This document shows positions 52,704 through 62,551 of a DNA stretch of 63,209 nucleotides, piece by piece. This DNA is from Oscillospiraceae bacterium (lineage in GTDB: Bacteria > Bacillota > Clostridia > Oscillospirales > Acutalibacteraceae): NCBI GenBank assembly GCA_902802375.1, contig CADCLS010000002.1, positions 1-63,209 on the forward strand. The letters are read 5' to 3'. The notes beneath the pieces were generated by a model. It was not told where the DNA came from and made no database searches. It was given only the letters and a program-made list of their open reading frames with translations. Within the stretch, counting starts at the first letter, position 1. Every line of letters begins with the position of its first letter. The translations under genes and the position numbers were made by a program.

Positions 52704-53483
52704 TTATTCTCTATAAATTCGCTTTACAGTCTTTGTAAGACCAGTGTTATCGTCAAGCTCAAAAATACAACCGTTTAACATACATTTGCCGTGTGCCTGT
52801 AAGAACTTTTCACTGCCACCCGACCTCAGACGGTTTATTATTATTTGTTTTTCCACACCCAGTATAGAATCTATAACCCCGGTCATACCGAGGTCGGTTA
52901 TATAACCTGTACCGCCGGGTAAAATCTGCTCATCTGCTGTCTGCACATGGGTGTGCGTGCCGAAAACCGCGCTCACCTTGCCGTCAAGGAAAAAGCCCAT
53001 AGCGCGTTTTTCGCTTGTCGCCTCAGCGTGAAAATCAACTAATATAAATCGCGCGTTTTCACTCTTCGCACGCTGTACTAAGTTTTCAGCCGCCGCTAAG
53101 GCGTTTTCAGCGCCTACTCTTTCAAGATACACCTGCCCCGAAAGATTTATTACAGCAACCGAGTATTTTCCCATATCGCAAAGTATATAACCGCTGCCGT
53201 ATTCGGAATTTATATTATCGGGTCTGAGAATACAGCGGTTTGAGTCCAACACTTCGTATATTTCCTTTCGGCGAAGTGAGTGATTACCGCCTGTGATAAT
53301 ATCTGCGCCGGCACTAAAGAGCATATCGGCACTTTCGGGAGTAATGCCGTTGCCCTCGGCTGAGTTTTCACCGTTTACCACCGTAAAATCTATACTGTAT
53401 TCACGCTTCAAAGCAGGCAGTATACGGATAGCCGCCGCACATCCTTCCGGCGAGCATACATCTCCTACGCATAAAACACGCAA
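52704..53483 (-). CDS. ymdB: YmdB family metallophosphoesterase (2',3'-cyclic nucleotide phosphodiesterase)
   Basis: A 259-residue enzyme of the TIGR00282 family. Metal ligands lie in MRVLCVGDVCSPEG (D8), VNGENSAEGNGIT (E/N), GGNHSLRRKEI (N, H), VDFHAEATSEKRAMGFFLDGKV (shown in part: VDFHAEATSEK) and FGTHTHVQTAD. YmdB hydrolyses 2',3'-cAMP and influences biofilm and RNA levels in Bacillus. TTG 53483 lies behind AAGGGA and gives the normal length; the longer frame upstream is not supported. It probably heads the operon that ends with recG. Confidence 0.9.
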   Translation of the reverse strand: MRVLCVGDVCSPEGCAAAIRILPALKREYSIDFTVVNGENSAEGNGITPESADMLFSAGADIITGGNHSLRRKEIYEVLDSNRCILRPDNINSEYGSGYILCDMGKYSVAVINLSGQVYLERVGAENALAAAENLVQRAKSENARFILVDFHAEATSEKRAMGFFLDGKVSAVFGTHTHVQTADEQILPGGTGYITDLGMTGVIDSILGVEKQIIINRLRSGGSEKFLQAHGKCMLNGCIFELDDNTGLTKTVKRIYRE

Positions 53484-53519
53484 TATAAACAATCCCTTAC
53501 TTATTTTACATACAAGGCA

Positions 53520-53548
53520 ATAATAACACATATTGCAAAACATTTCAA
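53520..53548 (-). promoter_or_regulatory. ymdB promoter
   Basis: On the minus strand TTGAAA (53543-53548), 17 bases, TATTAT (53520-53525), 36 bases before the proposed TTG start. The rest of the ymdB-rplM gap is purine-rich and I see no further element apart from the rplM promoter. Confidence 0.65.
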
Positions 53549-53653
53549 TGATGTTTTTTTCAAAATCGTAAGTGAGAAAAAAAGAGTAAATAAGCGAAAA
53601 CGAGAGAAAACAAGAGATTTTATTTAATAGATTAAATTTTTGAAAAAATGTTG

Positions 53654-53682
53654 TTGACATAAGGGTTCGGCTATGGTATTAT
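53654..53682 (+). promoter_or_regulatory. rplM-rpsI promoter
   Basis: TTGACA (53654-53659), 17 bases, TATTAT (53677-53682), 33 bases before rplM. No L13-type autoregulatory leader is obvious in such a short leader. Confidence 0.8.
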
Positions 53683-53715
53683 ATTCGGGCACAAGAAAAT
53701 TTGGAGGTTTTGATT

Positions 53716-54144
53716 ATGTCTACATTTATGGCAAAACCTGCCGATATTCAGCGTAAGTGGTATATAATTGACGCGGCAAATAAGCCCATGGGCAGAACCG
53801 CGGTTAAGGTTGCTGATTTGCTTCTCGGCAAAGGCAAGCCGGAGTTTACCCCTCATGTTGATTGCGGCGACCATGTCGTTGTAATCAATGCTGATAAGGC
53901 AGTGCTTACAGGTAAGAAGCTTGACAAGAAATATTATCGTCGTCACACAGGTTATATCGGCGGTCTTAAGGAAGTAAAGTATTCAACCCTTATGGCCACC
54001 CGTCCGCAGCTCGCATTTGAGCTTGCTGTTAAGGGTATGGTTCCCGATACTACTATCGGCAGAAAGGCGCTTACACGCCTTCATGTATATGCCGGCGAGG
54101 ATTATGCTCAGAAGGCTCAGAAGCCTGAGAAAATCGAATTTTAA
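53716..54144 (+). CDS. rplM: 50S ribosomal protein L13
   Basis: A 142-residue ribosomal protein. It starts [20 protein letters not shown] and contains [38 protein letters not shown], the [15 protein letters not shown] block and a short C-terminal tail. GGAGG lies ten bases before ATG 53716. rpsI follows after 17 bases, the usual pair. Confidence 0.97.
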   Translation: MSTFMAKPADIQRKWYIIDAANKPMGRTAVKVADLLLGKGKPEFTPHVDCGDHVVVINADKAVLTGKKLDKKYYRRHTGYIGGLKEVKYSTLMATRPQLAFELAVKGMVPDTTIGRKALTRLHVYAGEDYAQKAQKPEKIEF

Positions 54145-54161
54145 GAAGGGAGACAGAAGTT

Positions 54162-54560
54162 ATGTTTGAAGGAAAACCTTATTTCTACGGCACAGGCAGA
54201 AGAAAAAGCTCTGTCGCCCGTGTACGCGTTTATAACGGAACCGGCAAGGTTACGATAAATGATAGGGATATAGATGATTATTTTGGTCTTGAAACCTTGA
54301 AGCTTATCGTTCGCCAGCCGCTTACTATTACCGATAATGCCGATAAGTTTGATATCGTTTGCCGCGTTGCAGGCGGTGGTGTTACCGGTCAGGCAGGCGC
54401 TATCCGCCACGGAATTGCCCGTGCTCTTTTGCAGGCTGATGAAAATTTCCGTCCTGCTCTCAAAAAAGCAGGTCTTCTCACACGCGATCCGCGTATGAAA
54501 GAGAGAAAGAAGTACGGTCTCAAAGGCGCTCGTCGCGCTCCGCAGTTCTCAAAGAGATAA
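54162..54560 (+). CDS. rpsI: 30S ribosomal protein S9
   Basis: A 132-residue ribosomal protein. It has [20 protein letters not shown] near the start, [36 protein letters not shown], and ends with QFSKR; the C-terminal tail reaches the P-site tRNA. It pairs with rplM and is followed by a strong terminator. Confidence 0.97.
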   Translation: MFEGKPYFYGTGRRKSSVARVRVYNGTGKVTINDRDIDDYFGLETLKLIVRQPLTITDNADKFDIVCRVAGGGVTGQAGAIRHGIARALLQADENFRPALKKAGLLTRDPRMKERKKYGLKGARRAPQFSKR

Positions 54561-54576
54561 TTGCATACAAAACAAA

Positions 54577-54606
54577 GACCATCGCAACGCGGTGGTCTAT
54601 TTTTAT
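54577..54606 (+). terminator. Terminator of rplM-rpsI
   Basis: Nine-bp stem GACCATCGC/GCGGTGGTC (54577-54597, AAC loop, one G-U) followed by TATTTTTAT. Confidence 0.85.
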
Positions 54607-54623
54607 AAAAAGCAGGGAGTTAT

Positions 54624-55928
54624 TTGATTCGATTAATTATTAAAATAATTTCGTGGACTTCTAAAATTGTCGGATATTTATATAAATATCGCACTGTTTA
54701 TATGGTGACCGGTTTTTTTGCCACGCGAAAATTCAAACCCGCAAAGGTGAATCATTCGTATGCGATACTTATTGCGGCGAGAAACGAGGAATCCGTTATC
54801 GGCAATCTGATAGAGAGCATCAGAAGGCAGGATTATCCGGGCCATGTTGAGATTTTCGTTGTAGCGGACAACTGTACCGATGATACCGCGCGTATTGCCG
54901 GCGAGGGCGGTGCAATAGTCTACGAGCGATTTGATACCGAGCACCGAACAAAGGGGTATGCACTTCAGTTTTTGGTTGAGTGCATAAGGCGAGATTTCGG
55001 GATTGACTCATACGAGGGATATTTTATATTTGACGCGGATAATTTGCTTAAAAGCGATTATATCTCCCGTATGAATGATGCGTTTGATGCCGGCGAGAAA
55101 ATAGTTACATCTTACCGTAACACCAAAAACTTCGGGGATAACTGGATTTCCGCGTCTTACGGTATCCACTGGCTGAGAACTATCAGGAACGAGCATCGCG
55201 CCCGTTCACTGTTTCGACTTGCAACCCGTATACAGGGAACAGGCTTCTTGTTTGCAAGCGAGGTCATTCGTGAAGACGGCTGGAAATATGTGTCTTTAAC
55301 AGAAGACCGCGCCTTTTGCGCTGACGCCGTAGTGAACGGTTATCGGATTTCATACCAGAATGACGCTGAATTTTACGATGAACAGCCGATTGATATTAAG
55401 GTGGCTATGCGCCAGCGAATCCGTTGGGCAAAAGGGCATTTGCAAGCGTTTGTTGAGACGGGCGGCAAATTATTTCTGAATATTTTTAAGCGTCCGTTTA
55501 ATGCTCATAATTTTATGAGCTTTGATATGCTTACTGTCGTATATCCGCGCTCGATTGTCTCGCTTTTCAGAAAGCTAATTGTATTTCTTTTAAGGCTTTC
55601 TCTGCTGATTGGCGCAGGCTTTGCCTGGGGACCTTTTTGGGCGCTCGTCTGGGGAACGCTTTATTGGACGGTTTACGCCTGGGGCAAGAATATGCTTAAT
55701 GCGCTTTATGTATTTGTGATAGAATACCGCCGTATCGCACCAATTCGTTGGTATAAAAAGCTCTGGTATATATTTATGTTTCCTACATTTGACCTTATAG
55801 GAAAGCTTTCAATGGTAATAGCACTGTTTTCAAAGGTTGAGTGGAAGCCTATAGAGCATAAGGTCGCAACCCGAATAGATGAAATTGAAAAAGAGCGTAA
55901 TACAAAAGATGAAAAACTTTACCGTTAA
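54624..55928 (+). CDS. Glycosyltransferase family 2, processive type with membrane helices
   Basis: A 434-residue GT-A enzyme. The N-terminal domain has YAILIAARNEESVIGNLIESI, VVADNCTDDTA, the DxD region FDADNLLKSDY and the TED motif in SLTEDRAFC; then QRIRWAKGHLQA (the QxxRW motif of processive synthases such as BcsA and hyaluronan synthase). Two to four hydrophobic helices follow (about 310-400). It probably polymerises or extends a surface glycan, but the sugar is not readable. It starts with TTG 54624 behind GGGAG, just after the rpsI terminator. Confidence 0.85.
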   Translation: MIRLIIKIISWTSKIVGYLYKYRTVYMVTGFFATRKFKPAKVNHSYAILIAARNEESVIGNLIESIRRQDYPGHVEIFVVADNCTDDTARIAGEGGAIVYERFDTEHRTKGYALQFLVECIRRDFGIDSYEGYFIFDADNLLKSDYISRMNDAFDAGEKIVTSYRNTKNFGDNWISASYGIHWLRTIRNEHRARSLFRLATRIQGTGFLFASEVIREDGWKYVSLTEDRAFCADAVVNGYRISYQNDAEFYDEQPIDIKVAMRQRIRWAKGHLQAFVETGGKLFLNIFKRPFNAHNFMSFDMLTVVYPRSIVSLFRKLIVFLLRLSLLIGAGFAWGPFWALVWGTLYWTVYAWGKNMLNALYVFVIEYRRIAPIRWYKKLWYIFMFPTFDLIGKLSMVIALFSKVEWKPIEHKVATRIDEIEKERNTKDEKLYR

Positions 55929-55942
55929 TTTGAGGTGATTTT

Positions 55943-56449
55943 ATGGACTTTGAAAAAATAATTGAAACAAGACAGTCTACAAGAAAGTTTTCGGATAAAA
56001 AACCGGAAAAAGAAATCATGGAGAAAATACTTGACGCAGGCAGGCGTGCACCAACGGCTAAGAATGTTCAGCCTGTAAAGGTATATGTTGCCGAAAGCGA
56101 GAAAGCAATAGAGGCGATAGATAAAGCGTCGCCTTGTCGCTACGGCGCACCGACAGTGCTGATAGTAGGAGTTAACACCGATGAGGCGTGCGTACTGAAC
56201 GGTCATTCAACCGCCGAAATAGACGCTTCAATAGTTGCAACCCACCTGATGCTTGCGGCTACAAATTACGGGGTTGACAGTATATGGATAGAGAGATTTG
56301 ACCGAAAGATACTGAAAACCGAACTCGATATACCGGAAAGCATTTTACCCGTATGTCTGTTGCCTATAGGCTTCCGCGCGGAAGACTGCCCGATAAGCCG
56401 TAATTTCCATAACCGCAAGCCGATAGAGGATGTTATAGAGCATATATAA
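55943..56449 (+). CDS. Nitroreductase family protein (FMN-dependent)
   Basis: A 168-residue flavoprotein. FMN-binding marks are ETRQSTRKFSDK near residue 8, the APTAKNVQP segment, and the VCLLPIGFRAED stretch near the C-terminus. Short forms like this act as NAD(P)H-dependent reductases of unknown natural substrate. It starts 14 bases after the glycosyltransferase and probably shares its transcript. AGGTG precedes the ATG. Confidence 0.88.
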   Translation: MDFEKIIETRQSTRKFSDKKPEKEIMEKILDAGRRAPTAKNVQPVKVYVAESEKAIEAIDKASPCRYGAPTVLIVGVNTDEACVLNGHSTAEIDASIVATHLMLAATNYGVDSIWIERFDRKILKTELDIPESILPVCLLPIGFRAEDCPISRNFHNRKPIEDVIEHI

Positions 56450-56450
56450 T

Positions 56451-56488
56451 AACAAGCCCTGAGATTGTATCGTCTCAGGGCTTGTTTA
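56451..56488 (+). terminator. Terminator after the nitroreductase gene
   Basis: A perfect 14-bp inverted repeat (56451-56464 with 56473-56486; AACAAGCCCTGAGA and its complement) with an eight-base loop. It lies between convergent genes and probably serves both. Confidence 0.85.
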
Positions 56489-56490
56489 TA

Positions 56491-57615
56491 TTATTCAACT
56501 TTCATTTTGCCTTTGAAATAAAGCTTAAGTTTTTCTATCAGATTTAGTATTAGATTTTCCATCCGAACTATAATGATTTTACTAAAGAATTGATACATTA
56601 GGTTAAGAATTATGGAAATACACCAAATTGCAATAAATATCAGTATTATAACCGGAACAAGCATATAACTTTCCGCCCACTTTGTTATGTTCACAAAATT
56701 CCAGATATAGGGTCTAACAGCACAGTGTTCTTGGAAAAGATATATAACAAATGTTGCAGGTATGCAGAATAGCAGCGGCTTTGAAATTCGTTTTTTATAG
56801 GTGATGTTAATGTTTGTAAACATAATGAAAGAAGATACTGTAAGTAAAAGTGGTAATATAGAATTGTATTCAAGTATGTTCACATGTTCCAAAACAGTAT
56901 TGATTATCAGATGACGCTCTATTAATCTGCCAAATCCGTTGTTTGTAACAATATATACTATGAAAAGCATAAGTGCTGTCACGGAAAAAACACCTAAACC
57001 GAAAATTTTCGGCCTTTTAACTCCGTAGATTTTGATATAGGCTGCAATAAGATACAGGAGTATGAAGTATAATAGACTATGCGTTTGGTGACCTATAAAA
57101 TCTGCCGGCGAAAAAAACGGGTCAATGTTAAAAAACAGCGAAACCACCGATGAAAGTATAATGAGTAATACCAGCATTTCGTTTTTTGTCAGCGCCTTGA
57201 ATGCCTTATTCAAAAACGGAGCCAATATGAGTAAAATCACATAATTGACAGGATACCAATAATGATTAAATATTAAAGGAAAAAAGGAATACAATACTGT
57301 CGTTATTTTTATGTCGCGTGATATAAAGATTAGGGATATAAAAAATATCAATATGGAGAAAAACCAAAGCTGCAAGATGAAATTAATCAGCTTTTTTGTT
57401 GTTGATACTCTGTCAATCAAAAAATAAGCAGAAATCATTGTAAATCCGCTTATAGAAAAGGATTGAAAAGTTTGTATTATGTTTACAATATAAAAATTCA
57501 AATGCGTTTGCGGTATAAATGTAATTAAACCGCTGTAAGAAATAATATGTATTGTTGTGATTAGAAACATACAAAGAATTCTGTATATATCAATTGAAAT
57601 ATTCCTGTCTTTCAT
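56491..57615 (-). CDS. Acyltransferase 3 family membrane protein
   Basis: A 374-residue protein with about ten hydrophobic helices. It begins RNISIDIYRILCMFLITTIH, the usual start of the family with the catalytic His region, and continues with TMISAYFLIDRVSTTKK and NHYWYPVNYVILLILAPFL. Members acetylate or succinylate sugars of surface glycans. AT content is higher and codon use looks different from neighbours, which hints at horizontal transfer. It lies 44 bases behind the XRE regulator gene, probably in one operon. Confidence 0.85.
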   Translation of the reverse strand: MKDRNISIDIYRILCMFLITTIHIISYSGLITFIPQTHLNFYIVNIIQTFQSFSISGFTMISAYFLIDRVSTTKKLINFILQLWFFSILIFFISLIFISRDIKITTVLYSFFPLIFNHYWYPVNYVILLILAPFLNKAFKALTKNEMLVLLIILSSVVSLFFNIDPFFSPADFIGHQTHSLLYFILLYLIAAYIKIYGVKRPKIFGLGVFSVTALMLFIVYIVTNNGFGRLIERHLIINTVLEHVNILEYNSILPLLLTVSSFIMFTNINITYKKRISKPLLFCIPATFVIYLFQEHCAVRPYIWNFVNITKWAESYMLVPVIILIFIAIWCISIILNLMYQFFSKIIIVRMENLILNLIEKLKLYFKGKMKVE

Positions 57616-57659
57616 AACTTAAAAGCCCCTCATTATAAATACTGCTTAACTACTGTGAT

Positions 57660-57866
57660 TTATTTCGGCATATTCGGATTGTCTGTGCGCTCTAAAAGAT
57701 AATCTAAAGAAATATTAAAATAATCAGCAAATTTAATGAGCGTATTATAATCTGCCTCTCGCTCACCGCATTCATATCGACTGATACTGTTTTGATTCAT
57801 ATTTAAGTCTATAGCAAGCTTTAATTGTGAAATTCCTCGACTTTTTCTTATTTCCTTGAGTCTCAT
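57660..57866 (-). CDS. XRE family helix-turn-helix repressor
   Basis: A 68-residue Cro/CI-type protein that is almost only the HTH domain: RLKEIRKSRGISQLKLAIDL, NQNSISRYECGEREADYNT, IKFADYFNISLDYLLER. No dimerisation or sensor domain is attached. Two copies of a partly symmetrical sequence lie just upstream (57888-57928) over a divergent promoter, so it likely represses that promoter and possibly itself. AGAGGTG precedes the ATG. Confidence 0.9.
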   Translation of the reverse strand: MRLKEIRKSRGISQLKLAIDLNMNQNSISRYECGEREADYNTLIKFADYFNISLDYLLERTDNPNMPK

Positions 57867-57877
57867 AAATTCACCTC

Positions 57878-57928
57878 TTTACATTATTATCCCACAATGG
57901 TATAATCTTAATATCCCATTTTGGTATA
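57878..57928 (+). promoter_or_regulatory. Divergent promoter with two XRE operators
   Basis: TTTACA (57878-57883), 17 bases, TATAAT (57901-57906) read toward the frameshifted DUF4190-like gene. TATCCCA-N3-TGGTATA occurs twice (57888-57904 and 57912-57928), 24 bases apart, overlapping the spacer/-10 box and the start point. These are likely sites for the XRE repressor. Confidence 0.7.
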
Positions 57929-57946
57929 TTTTAAGGAGAGATGATT

Positions 57947-58074
57947 ATGAGTGAAGTGAAAAAATCAGGTCTTGCCACTGCAGGCTTGTAGTAGGTATTG
58001 TAGGGATATGTCTTTCTTTTATTCCAGTAGTGAATAATGCTGAATTCAGAGTTTATAAGGCGTCAATGTATTGA
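57947..58074 (+). pseudogene. Frameshifted and truncated DUF4190-like small membrane protein gene
   Basis: Behind AAGGAG an ATG (57947) opens MSEVKKSGLATAGL and meets TAG at 57989. Reading on one frame over from 57988 continues naturally with VVGIVGICLSFIPVVNNAEF, a typical membrane start of small DUF4190-like proteins, then ends at 58074 after an unrelated tail. A one-base loss at about 57986-57988 and loss of the 3' part explain this. It has a good promoter and operators, so it was or is the target of the neighbouring XRE repressor. Confidence 0.7.
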
Positions 58075-58094
58075 TAACAACTCCCCGGTTGTTG

Positions 58095-58124
58095 CGGCTC
58101 GCCGTTTGGTGAGCCGTTTTCTTT
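58095..58124 (+). terminator. Terminator behind the DUF4190-like remnant
   Basis: Nine-bp stem CGGCTCGCC/GGTGAGCCG (58095-58116, GTTT loop, one G-U) followed by TTTTCTTT. The rest of the gap 57867-58209 holds the promoters, operators and remnant listed separately. Confidence 0.85.
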
Positions 58125-58148
58125 ATAAAATGTTTACATTTAGCCGTA

Positions 58149-58177
58149 TTTACAAATTAAAATTTTTCGGGTAAAAT
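58149..58177 (+). promoter_or_regulatory. uvrA promoter
   Basis: TTTACA (58149-58154), 17 bases, TAAAAT (58172-58177), 33 bases before uvrA. No LexA/DinR box (CGAAC-N4-GTTCG) is visible in the gap. Confidence 0.6.
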
Positions 58178-58209
58178 AATAAGGTAATTATAATTCGCGG
58201 GGGAAGAAT

Positions 58210-61050
58210 ATGGCGAAGGATAAAATCGTAATTAAGGGTGCAAATGAGCATAATCTTAAAAACATTGATGTAGAAATACCAAGGGACAAGCTTGTGGTAT
58301 TTACCGGCCTTTCAGGAAGCGGAAAATCCTCACTTGCCTTTGATACTATTTATGCCGAGGGGCAAAGGCGGTATGTTGAGTCGCTTTCAAGCTATGCAAG
58401 GCAGTTTTTAGGTCAAATGGAGAAACCGGATGTTGAGACTATTGAGGGGCTTTCTCCTGCGATTTCAATCGACCAGAAAACCACATCAAAAAACCCGCGC
58501 TCGACAGTCGGCACAGTAACGGAGATTTATGATTATCTGCGCCTTTTGTATGCAAGGGTTGGTGTTCCGCACTGTCCTGTTTGCGGTAAAGAAATATCGA
58601 GTCAATCTACAGACCAGATAGTAGACGCGATTATGTCACTCGACGAGGGCAGTAAAATCCAGATACTTTCCCCGGTTGTAAAGAACCGCAAGGGTGAGCA
58701 TACGAAGGAATTTGACCGGGCGAGAAAATCAGGATATGTGCGTGTTCGTGTTGACGGTAACATTTATGATTTATCAGAAGAAATAAAACTTGAAAAAAAT
58801 AAGAAGCACACTATAGAAGTTGTGGTTGACCGACTTGTTATTAAGCCGGAAATTCGTTCACGGCTTACTGACAGTATAGAAACCGCCTTGTCACTTTCCG
58901 GCGGTCTGGTTGCGGCGGATGTAATAGGCTCAGACGAGTTACAGTTTTCAGAAAGCTATGCCTGTGACGAACACGGCATCAGCATACCGAAGCTCACACC
59001 CACTATGTTTTCCTTTAACAGTCCTATCGGAGCCTGTCCTACATGTACCGGTATCGGTGTGTTTATGAAGGTAGACCCGAGACTTATTATAAACGACGAG
59101 GATAAATCTTTGCTTGAAGGATGCATTCGCGCCTCAGGCTGGGGGGTAAACTCTTGGTTCAATCCCGATGCCGGGGCTATTGCCGAAATGTATTACAGAG
59201 GTATTGCAAAGAAGTTTGATATTGATATAAATACTGCCTGGAAAGACCTGCCGGAAGAGATGAAAAATGCCGTGCTTTATGGTACGGGAGAAGAAAAGCT
59301 TGAGCTTGAAAGAAGTAATACTTATTATTCTGGGGGAACATATTACGCACCTTTTGAGGGCGTGATAAACAACCTGCAAAGGCGCTATGAGAATACTAAA
59401 AGTGACTATTCAAGGGCGGAAATAGAAAGCTATATGACTGAAAGCGACTGCCCGGACTGTCACGGCGCGCGCCTTAAGCCTGAGTATTTGGCAGTGACAG
59501 TGGGCGGAAAAAACATAAAAGAGTTTTCGGATATGTCCATAACCGAGGCGCTTGAATTTATAGGCGGACTAAAATTTTCCAAAATGGACGAGATGATAGC
59601 AAAGCCAATTATAAAAGAATTAAACGCGCGTCTTAAGTTCCTTGCAAGCGTGGGTCTTGAATATTTATCACTTTCACGCTCGGCAGGTACTCTTTCCGGC
59701 GGTGAGGCGCAGAGAATACGGCTTGCCACTCAAATAGGCTCGGCGCTTTGCGGAGTTTTATATATACTTGACGAGCCGAGTATAGGACTTCACCAGCGTG
59801 ACAATGAGAGACTGATAAATACCCTTAAAGGTCTTCGTGATATCGGGAACACTCTTATAGTAGTAGAGCATGATGAAGATACAATGCGCGAGGCGGATTA
59901 TATAGTAGACATAGGTCCCGGCGCCGGTATTCACGGCGGTGAGGTTGTATTTACCGGTACCCCCGAAGAGCTTTACAAATGCCAAGGCTCTGTGACTTCT
60001 GATTACCTTACCGGCAGAAAGAAAATTCCCGTGCCGATAAAAAGGCGCGAGGGCAACGGTAAAACCCTTACTGTTTTCGGCGCTTGTGAAAATAATCTTA
60101 AGAACCTTACAGTAAGGCTGCCGCTTGGCGAGTTTATCTGTGTTACCGGCGTTTCGGGAAGCGGAAAATCTTCGCTTGTAAACGATATTATTTATATGGT
60201 TTTGGCGAATAAGCTTAACCGTGCAAAGACCATACCGGGGAAATACAAATCTATCGAGGGCGTAGAAAACCTCGATAAGGTTATAAATATTGACCAGTCG
60301 CCAATAGGCAGAACGCCACGAAGCAACCCTGCAACATATACCGGCGTTTTCGGGGACATACGCGAGCTTTTCGCAAGCACGCCGGATGCAAAGGCAAAAG
60401 GCTATTCTGCCGGTAGATTTTCCTTTAATGTTAAGGGAGGCAGATGCGAGTCCTGCCAAGGCGATGGAATTATTAAGATTGAAATGCACTTTTTACCCGA
60501 TATTTATGTGCCCTGCGAGGTATGCGGCGGTACTCGTTATAACCGCGAAACCTTAGCGGTGCAGTATAAGGGCAAGAGTATTTACGATGTGCTTGAAATG
60601 ACGGTCGAAGAGGGTATGAACTTCTTTGAAAGTCACCCGAAAATACACAAAAAGCTTAAAACTCTTTACGATGTGGGGCTCGGCTATATAAAAATAGGTC
60701 AGCCGGCAACTACTCTTTCGGGCGGAGAAGCGCAGCGTGTAAAGCTTGCTACCGAGCTTTCTAAAAAGTCAACAGGCAGAACTATATATATACTTGATGA
60801 GCCTACTACCGGTCTTCACACTGCTGATGTTCACCGCCTTGTTGAAGTGCTGCAAAAGCTCGTAGATACCGGCAACACTGTGCTTGTGATTGAGCACAAC
60901 CTTGATGTAATAAAGGTTGCGGACCATATTATAGATTTAGGACCTGAAGGCGGTAATCGCGGCGGAGAGATAGTGTTTGAGGGTACGCCTGAGGGAATTT
61001 GCAAATGTGAGAAGTCGTATACCGGGAAATTCCTTAAAAAACTACTTTAA
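58210..61050 (+). CDS. uvrA: Excinuclease ABC subunit A
   Basis: A 946-residue DNA damage-recognition ATPase of nucleotide excision repair. Two ABC cassettes are complete: Walker [17 protein letters not shown] (about 31-45) and [15 protein letters not shown] (about 640-655), signatures [16 protein letters not shown] and [16 protein letters not shown], and Walker [14 protein letters not shown] and [13 protein letters not shown]. Zinc fingers show as CPVC, CPTC with CPDC, and CESC with CEVC. Length is normal. uvrB is not in the window. Confidence 0.98.
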   Translation: MAKDKIVIKGANEHNLKNIDVEIPRDKLVVFTGLSGSGKSSLAFDTIYAEGQRRYVESLSSYARQFLGQMEKPDVETIEGLSPAISIDQKTTSKNPRSTVGTVTEIYDYLRLLYARVGVPHCPVCGKEISSQSTDQIVDAIMSLDEGSKIQILSPVVKNRKGEHTKEFDRARKSGYVRVRVDGNIYDLSEEIKLEKNKKHTIEVVVDRLVIKPEIRSRLTDSIETALSLSGGLVAADVIGSDELQFSESYACDEHGISIPKLTPTMFSFNSPIGACPTCTGIGVFMKVDPRLIINDEDKSLLEGCIRASGWGVNSWFNPDAGAIAEMYYRGIAKKFDIDINTAWKDLPEEMKNAVLYGTGEEKLELERSNTYYSGGTYYAPFEGVINNLQRRYENTKSDYSRAEIESYMTESDCPDCHGARLKPEYLAVTVGGKNIKEFSDMSITEALEFIGGLKFSKMDEMIAKPIIKELNARLKFLASVGLEYLSLSRSAGTLSGGEAQRIRLATQIGSALCGVLYILDEPSIGLHQRDNERLINTLKGLRDIGNTLIVVEHDEDTMREADYIVDIGPGAGIHGGEVVFTGTPEELYKCQGSVTSDYLTGRKKIPVPIKRREGNGKTLTVFGACENNLKNLTVRLPLGEFICVTGVSGSGKSSLVNDIIYMVLANKLNRAKTIPGKYKSIEGVENLDKVINIDQSPIGRTPRSNPATYTGVFGDIRELFASTPDAKAKGYSAGRFSFNVKGGRCESCQGDGIIKIEMHFLPDIYVPCEVCGGTRYNRETLAVQYKGKSIYDVLEMTVEEGMNFFESHPKIHKKLKTLYDVGLGYIKIGQPATTLSGGEAQRVKLATELSKKSTGRTIYILDEPTTGLHTADVHRLVEVLQKLVDTGNTVLVIEHNLDVIKVADHIIDLGPEGGNRGGEIVFEGTPEGICKCEKSYTGKFLKKLL

Positions 61051-61120
61051 TTTACACATTATTCACCAATTTTTGAGTTTTAAGTATTAGAATACAATAA
61101 AAACGGGGTAGGTGAAAGGT

Positions 61121-61948
61121 GTGTTCGGGTATATTCGCGCAGAAAAGGAAGAACTGAAAATGCGTGAGTATGAGATTTACCGCGGTGTTTATTGCTCATT
61201 GTGTAAAAGGCTCGGTAAAAGCTATGGCTTTCTCTCACGGATGACGCTCAGTTATGATTTCACATTCTTAGCGCTTCTCGACATCTCGCTTAAACAAGGT
61301 TGCACAGCGTTTGTGCCCGGCAGGTGTGCCTTTAATCCGGCAAAAAGATGTAATTATTTGAAAGACGGCGGCGAGCTTGATTTTTCCGCCGCTACTGCTA
61401 TGATAATGCTTTACTATAAGATAGCCGATGATATTAAAGATGAAAATGGCTTTAAGAAATTTTCGGCAATGCTTATAAAACCGCTGTTTTCCCGTGCTCA
61501 TAAAAAAGCGGCGGCAGCTTTTCCTCAAATTGAGAATTATGTTTCCGATTATATGGAAAGTCAAAATAAGCTTGAAATGGAAAATACTAAAAGCGTTGAT
61601 ATGGCAGCGGAGCCTACCGCCAAGGTTATGGCAAATATTTTGATGTTTTTAAGTGAAGATGAGGCACAAAAAAGGGCGTTATCCAGGCTTGGTTATTGCC
61701 TTGGCCGATATATTTATTTGCTTGACGCCGCCTGCGACTTAAAAGACGATATAAAATCCGGCTCATACAATGTTTTAAGGAATATAAAGGGAGATATAAA
61801 AGAGTATATTTCCTCGCAACTGTATATTTCCATAAACGAGGCGGCAAAGGCATTTGAGCTGGTAAGCATAAAAAAGCATAAACCGATTTTAGGAAATATA
61901 ATTTATTTGGGGCTTGAACAGACCTTCAAAAAGGAGTTAAGTAAATGA
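61121..61948 (+). CDS. DUF5685 family protein, unknown function
   Basis: A 275-residue, mostly helical protein starting [20 protein letters not shown]. It has a Cys pair in [13 protein letters not shown] (about 24-27) and further cysteines in [14 protein letters not shown], which could hold metal. The later parts KIADDIKDE and [18 protein letters not shown] recall the Asp-rich helices of isoprenoid-type all-alpha enzymes, but no activity is known. It lies four bases over the start of a J-domain gene, so the two are translationally coupled. GTG 61121 lies behind AGGTGA. Confidence 0.8.
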   Translation: MFGYIRAEKEELKMREYEIYRGVYCSLCKRLGKSYGFLSRMTLSYDFTFLALLDISLKQGCTAFVPGRCAFNPAKRCNYLKDGGELDFSAATAMIMLYYKIADDIKDENGFKKFSAMLIKPLFSRAHKKAAAAFPQIENYVSDYMESQNKLEMENTKSVDMAAEPTAKVMANILMFLSEDEAQKRALSRLGYCLGRYIYLLDAACDLKDDIKSGSYNVLRNIKGDIKEYISSQLYISINEAAKAFELVSIKKHKPILGNIIYLGLEQTFKKELSK

Positions 61949-62550
61949 ACGATCCTTATGTAGTTTTAGGTGTATCGCGCGACGCGAGCGATGAGGAAAT
62001 AAAGCGTGCATACAAGGAGCTTGCAAGAAAGTATCATCCGGACAATTATGCGGATAATCCGCTTTCCGACCTTGCGGCGGACAAGATGAAAGAAATAAAT
62101 GAAGCATACGACGCAATAATAAATAGTCGCAGGGGCTCTGCAGGCGGTAAAAATGCAGGATATAATCCGAATGCGGCGTCCTCTTTTCCGGAGGTGCGAA
62201 GCCTTATAAACTCCGGCAGGCTTGAACAGGCGCAAGAGGTGCTTGACGGTGTACCTCCGGCATCCAGAAATGCCGAGTGGTATTTTCTTAACGGAACTGT
62301 GCTTTACAGGCGCGGTTGGTTCGATGAAGCTTTTACAAGCTTCACCCGTGCTTCTCAAATGGACCCGGGAAATCCTGAGTATCAGACGGCGGTTAATAAT
62401 GCAAGGCGTCAGTCAGGTAGGGTGAATACTAACCCATACGGATATTATGGCGGCGGCAGCGACTGTTCTGCTTGTGATGTCTGCCAAGGTCTTATCTGTG
62501 CAGACTGCTGTTGTGAATGTATGGGCGGAGACCTTATTCGTTGTTGCTGA
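61945..62550 (+). CDS. J-domain protein with Cys-rich C-terminal tail
   Basis: A 201-residue DnaJ-type co-chaperone. The J domain fills residues 1-65 ([20 protein letters not shown] at 31-33, [11 protein letters not shown]). A TPR-like pair of helices follows (about 85-150: [32 protein letters not shown]). The last 30 residues hold ten cysteines beginning [16 protein letters not shown], spaced like a zinc or Fe-S cluster. It lacks the Gly/Phe and zinc-finger domains of true DnaJ. It overlaps DUF5685 by four bases, which suggests that it delivers Hsp70 to, or assembles, that protein. Confidence 0.88.
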   Translation: MNDPYVVLGVSRDASDEEIKRAYKELARKYHPDNYADNPLSDLAADKMKEINEAYDAIINSRRGSAGGKNAGYNPNAASSFPEVRSLINSGRLEQAQEVLDGVPPASRNAEWYFLNGTVLYRRGWFDEAFTSFTRASQMDPGNPEYQTAVNNARRQSGRVNTNPYGYYGGGSDCSACDVCQGLICADCCCECMGGDLIRCC

Positions 62551-62551
62551 T

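Noticed and set aside
59758-60489. Open frame of 243 codons antisense to uvrA
   Set aside because: Opposite conserved ABC motifs of uvrA, no start signals, no recognisable domain.
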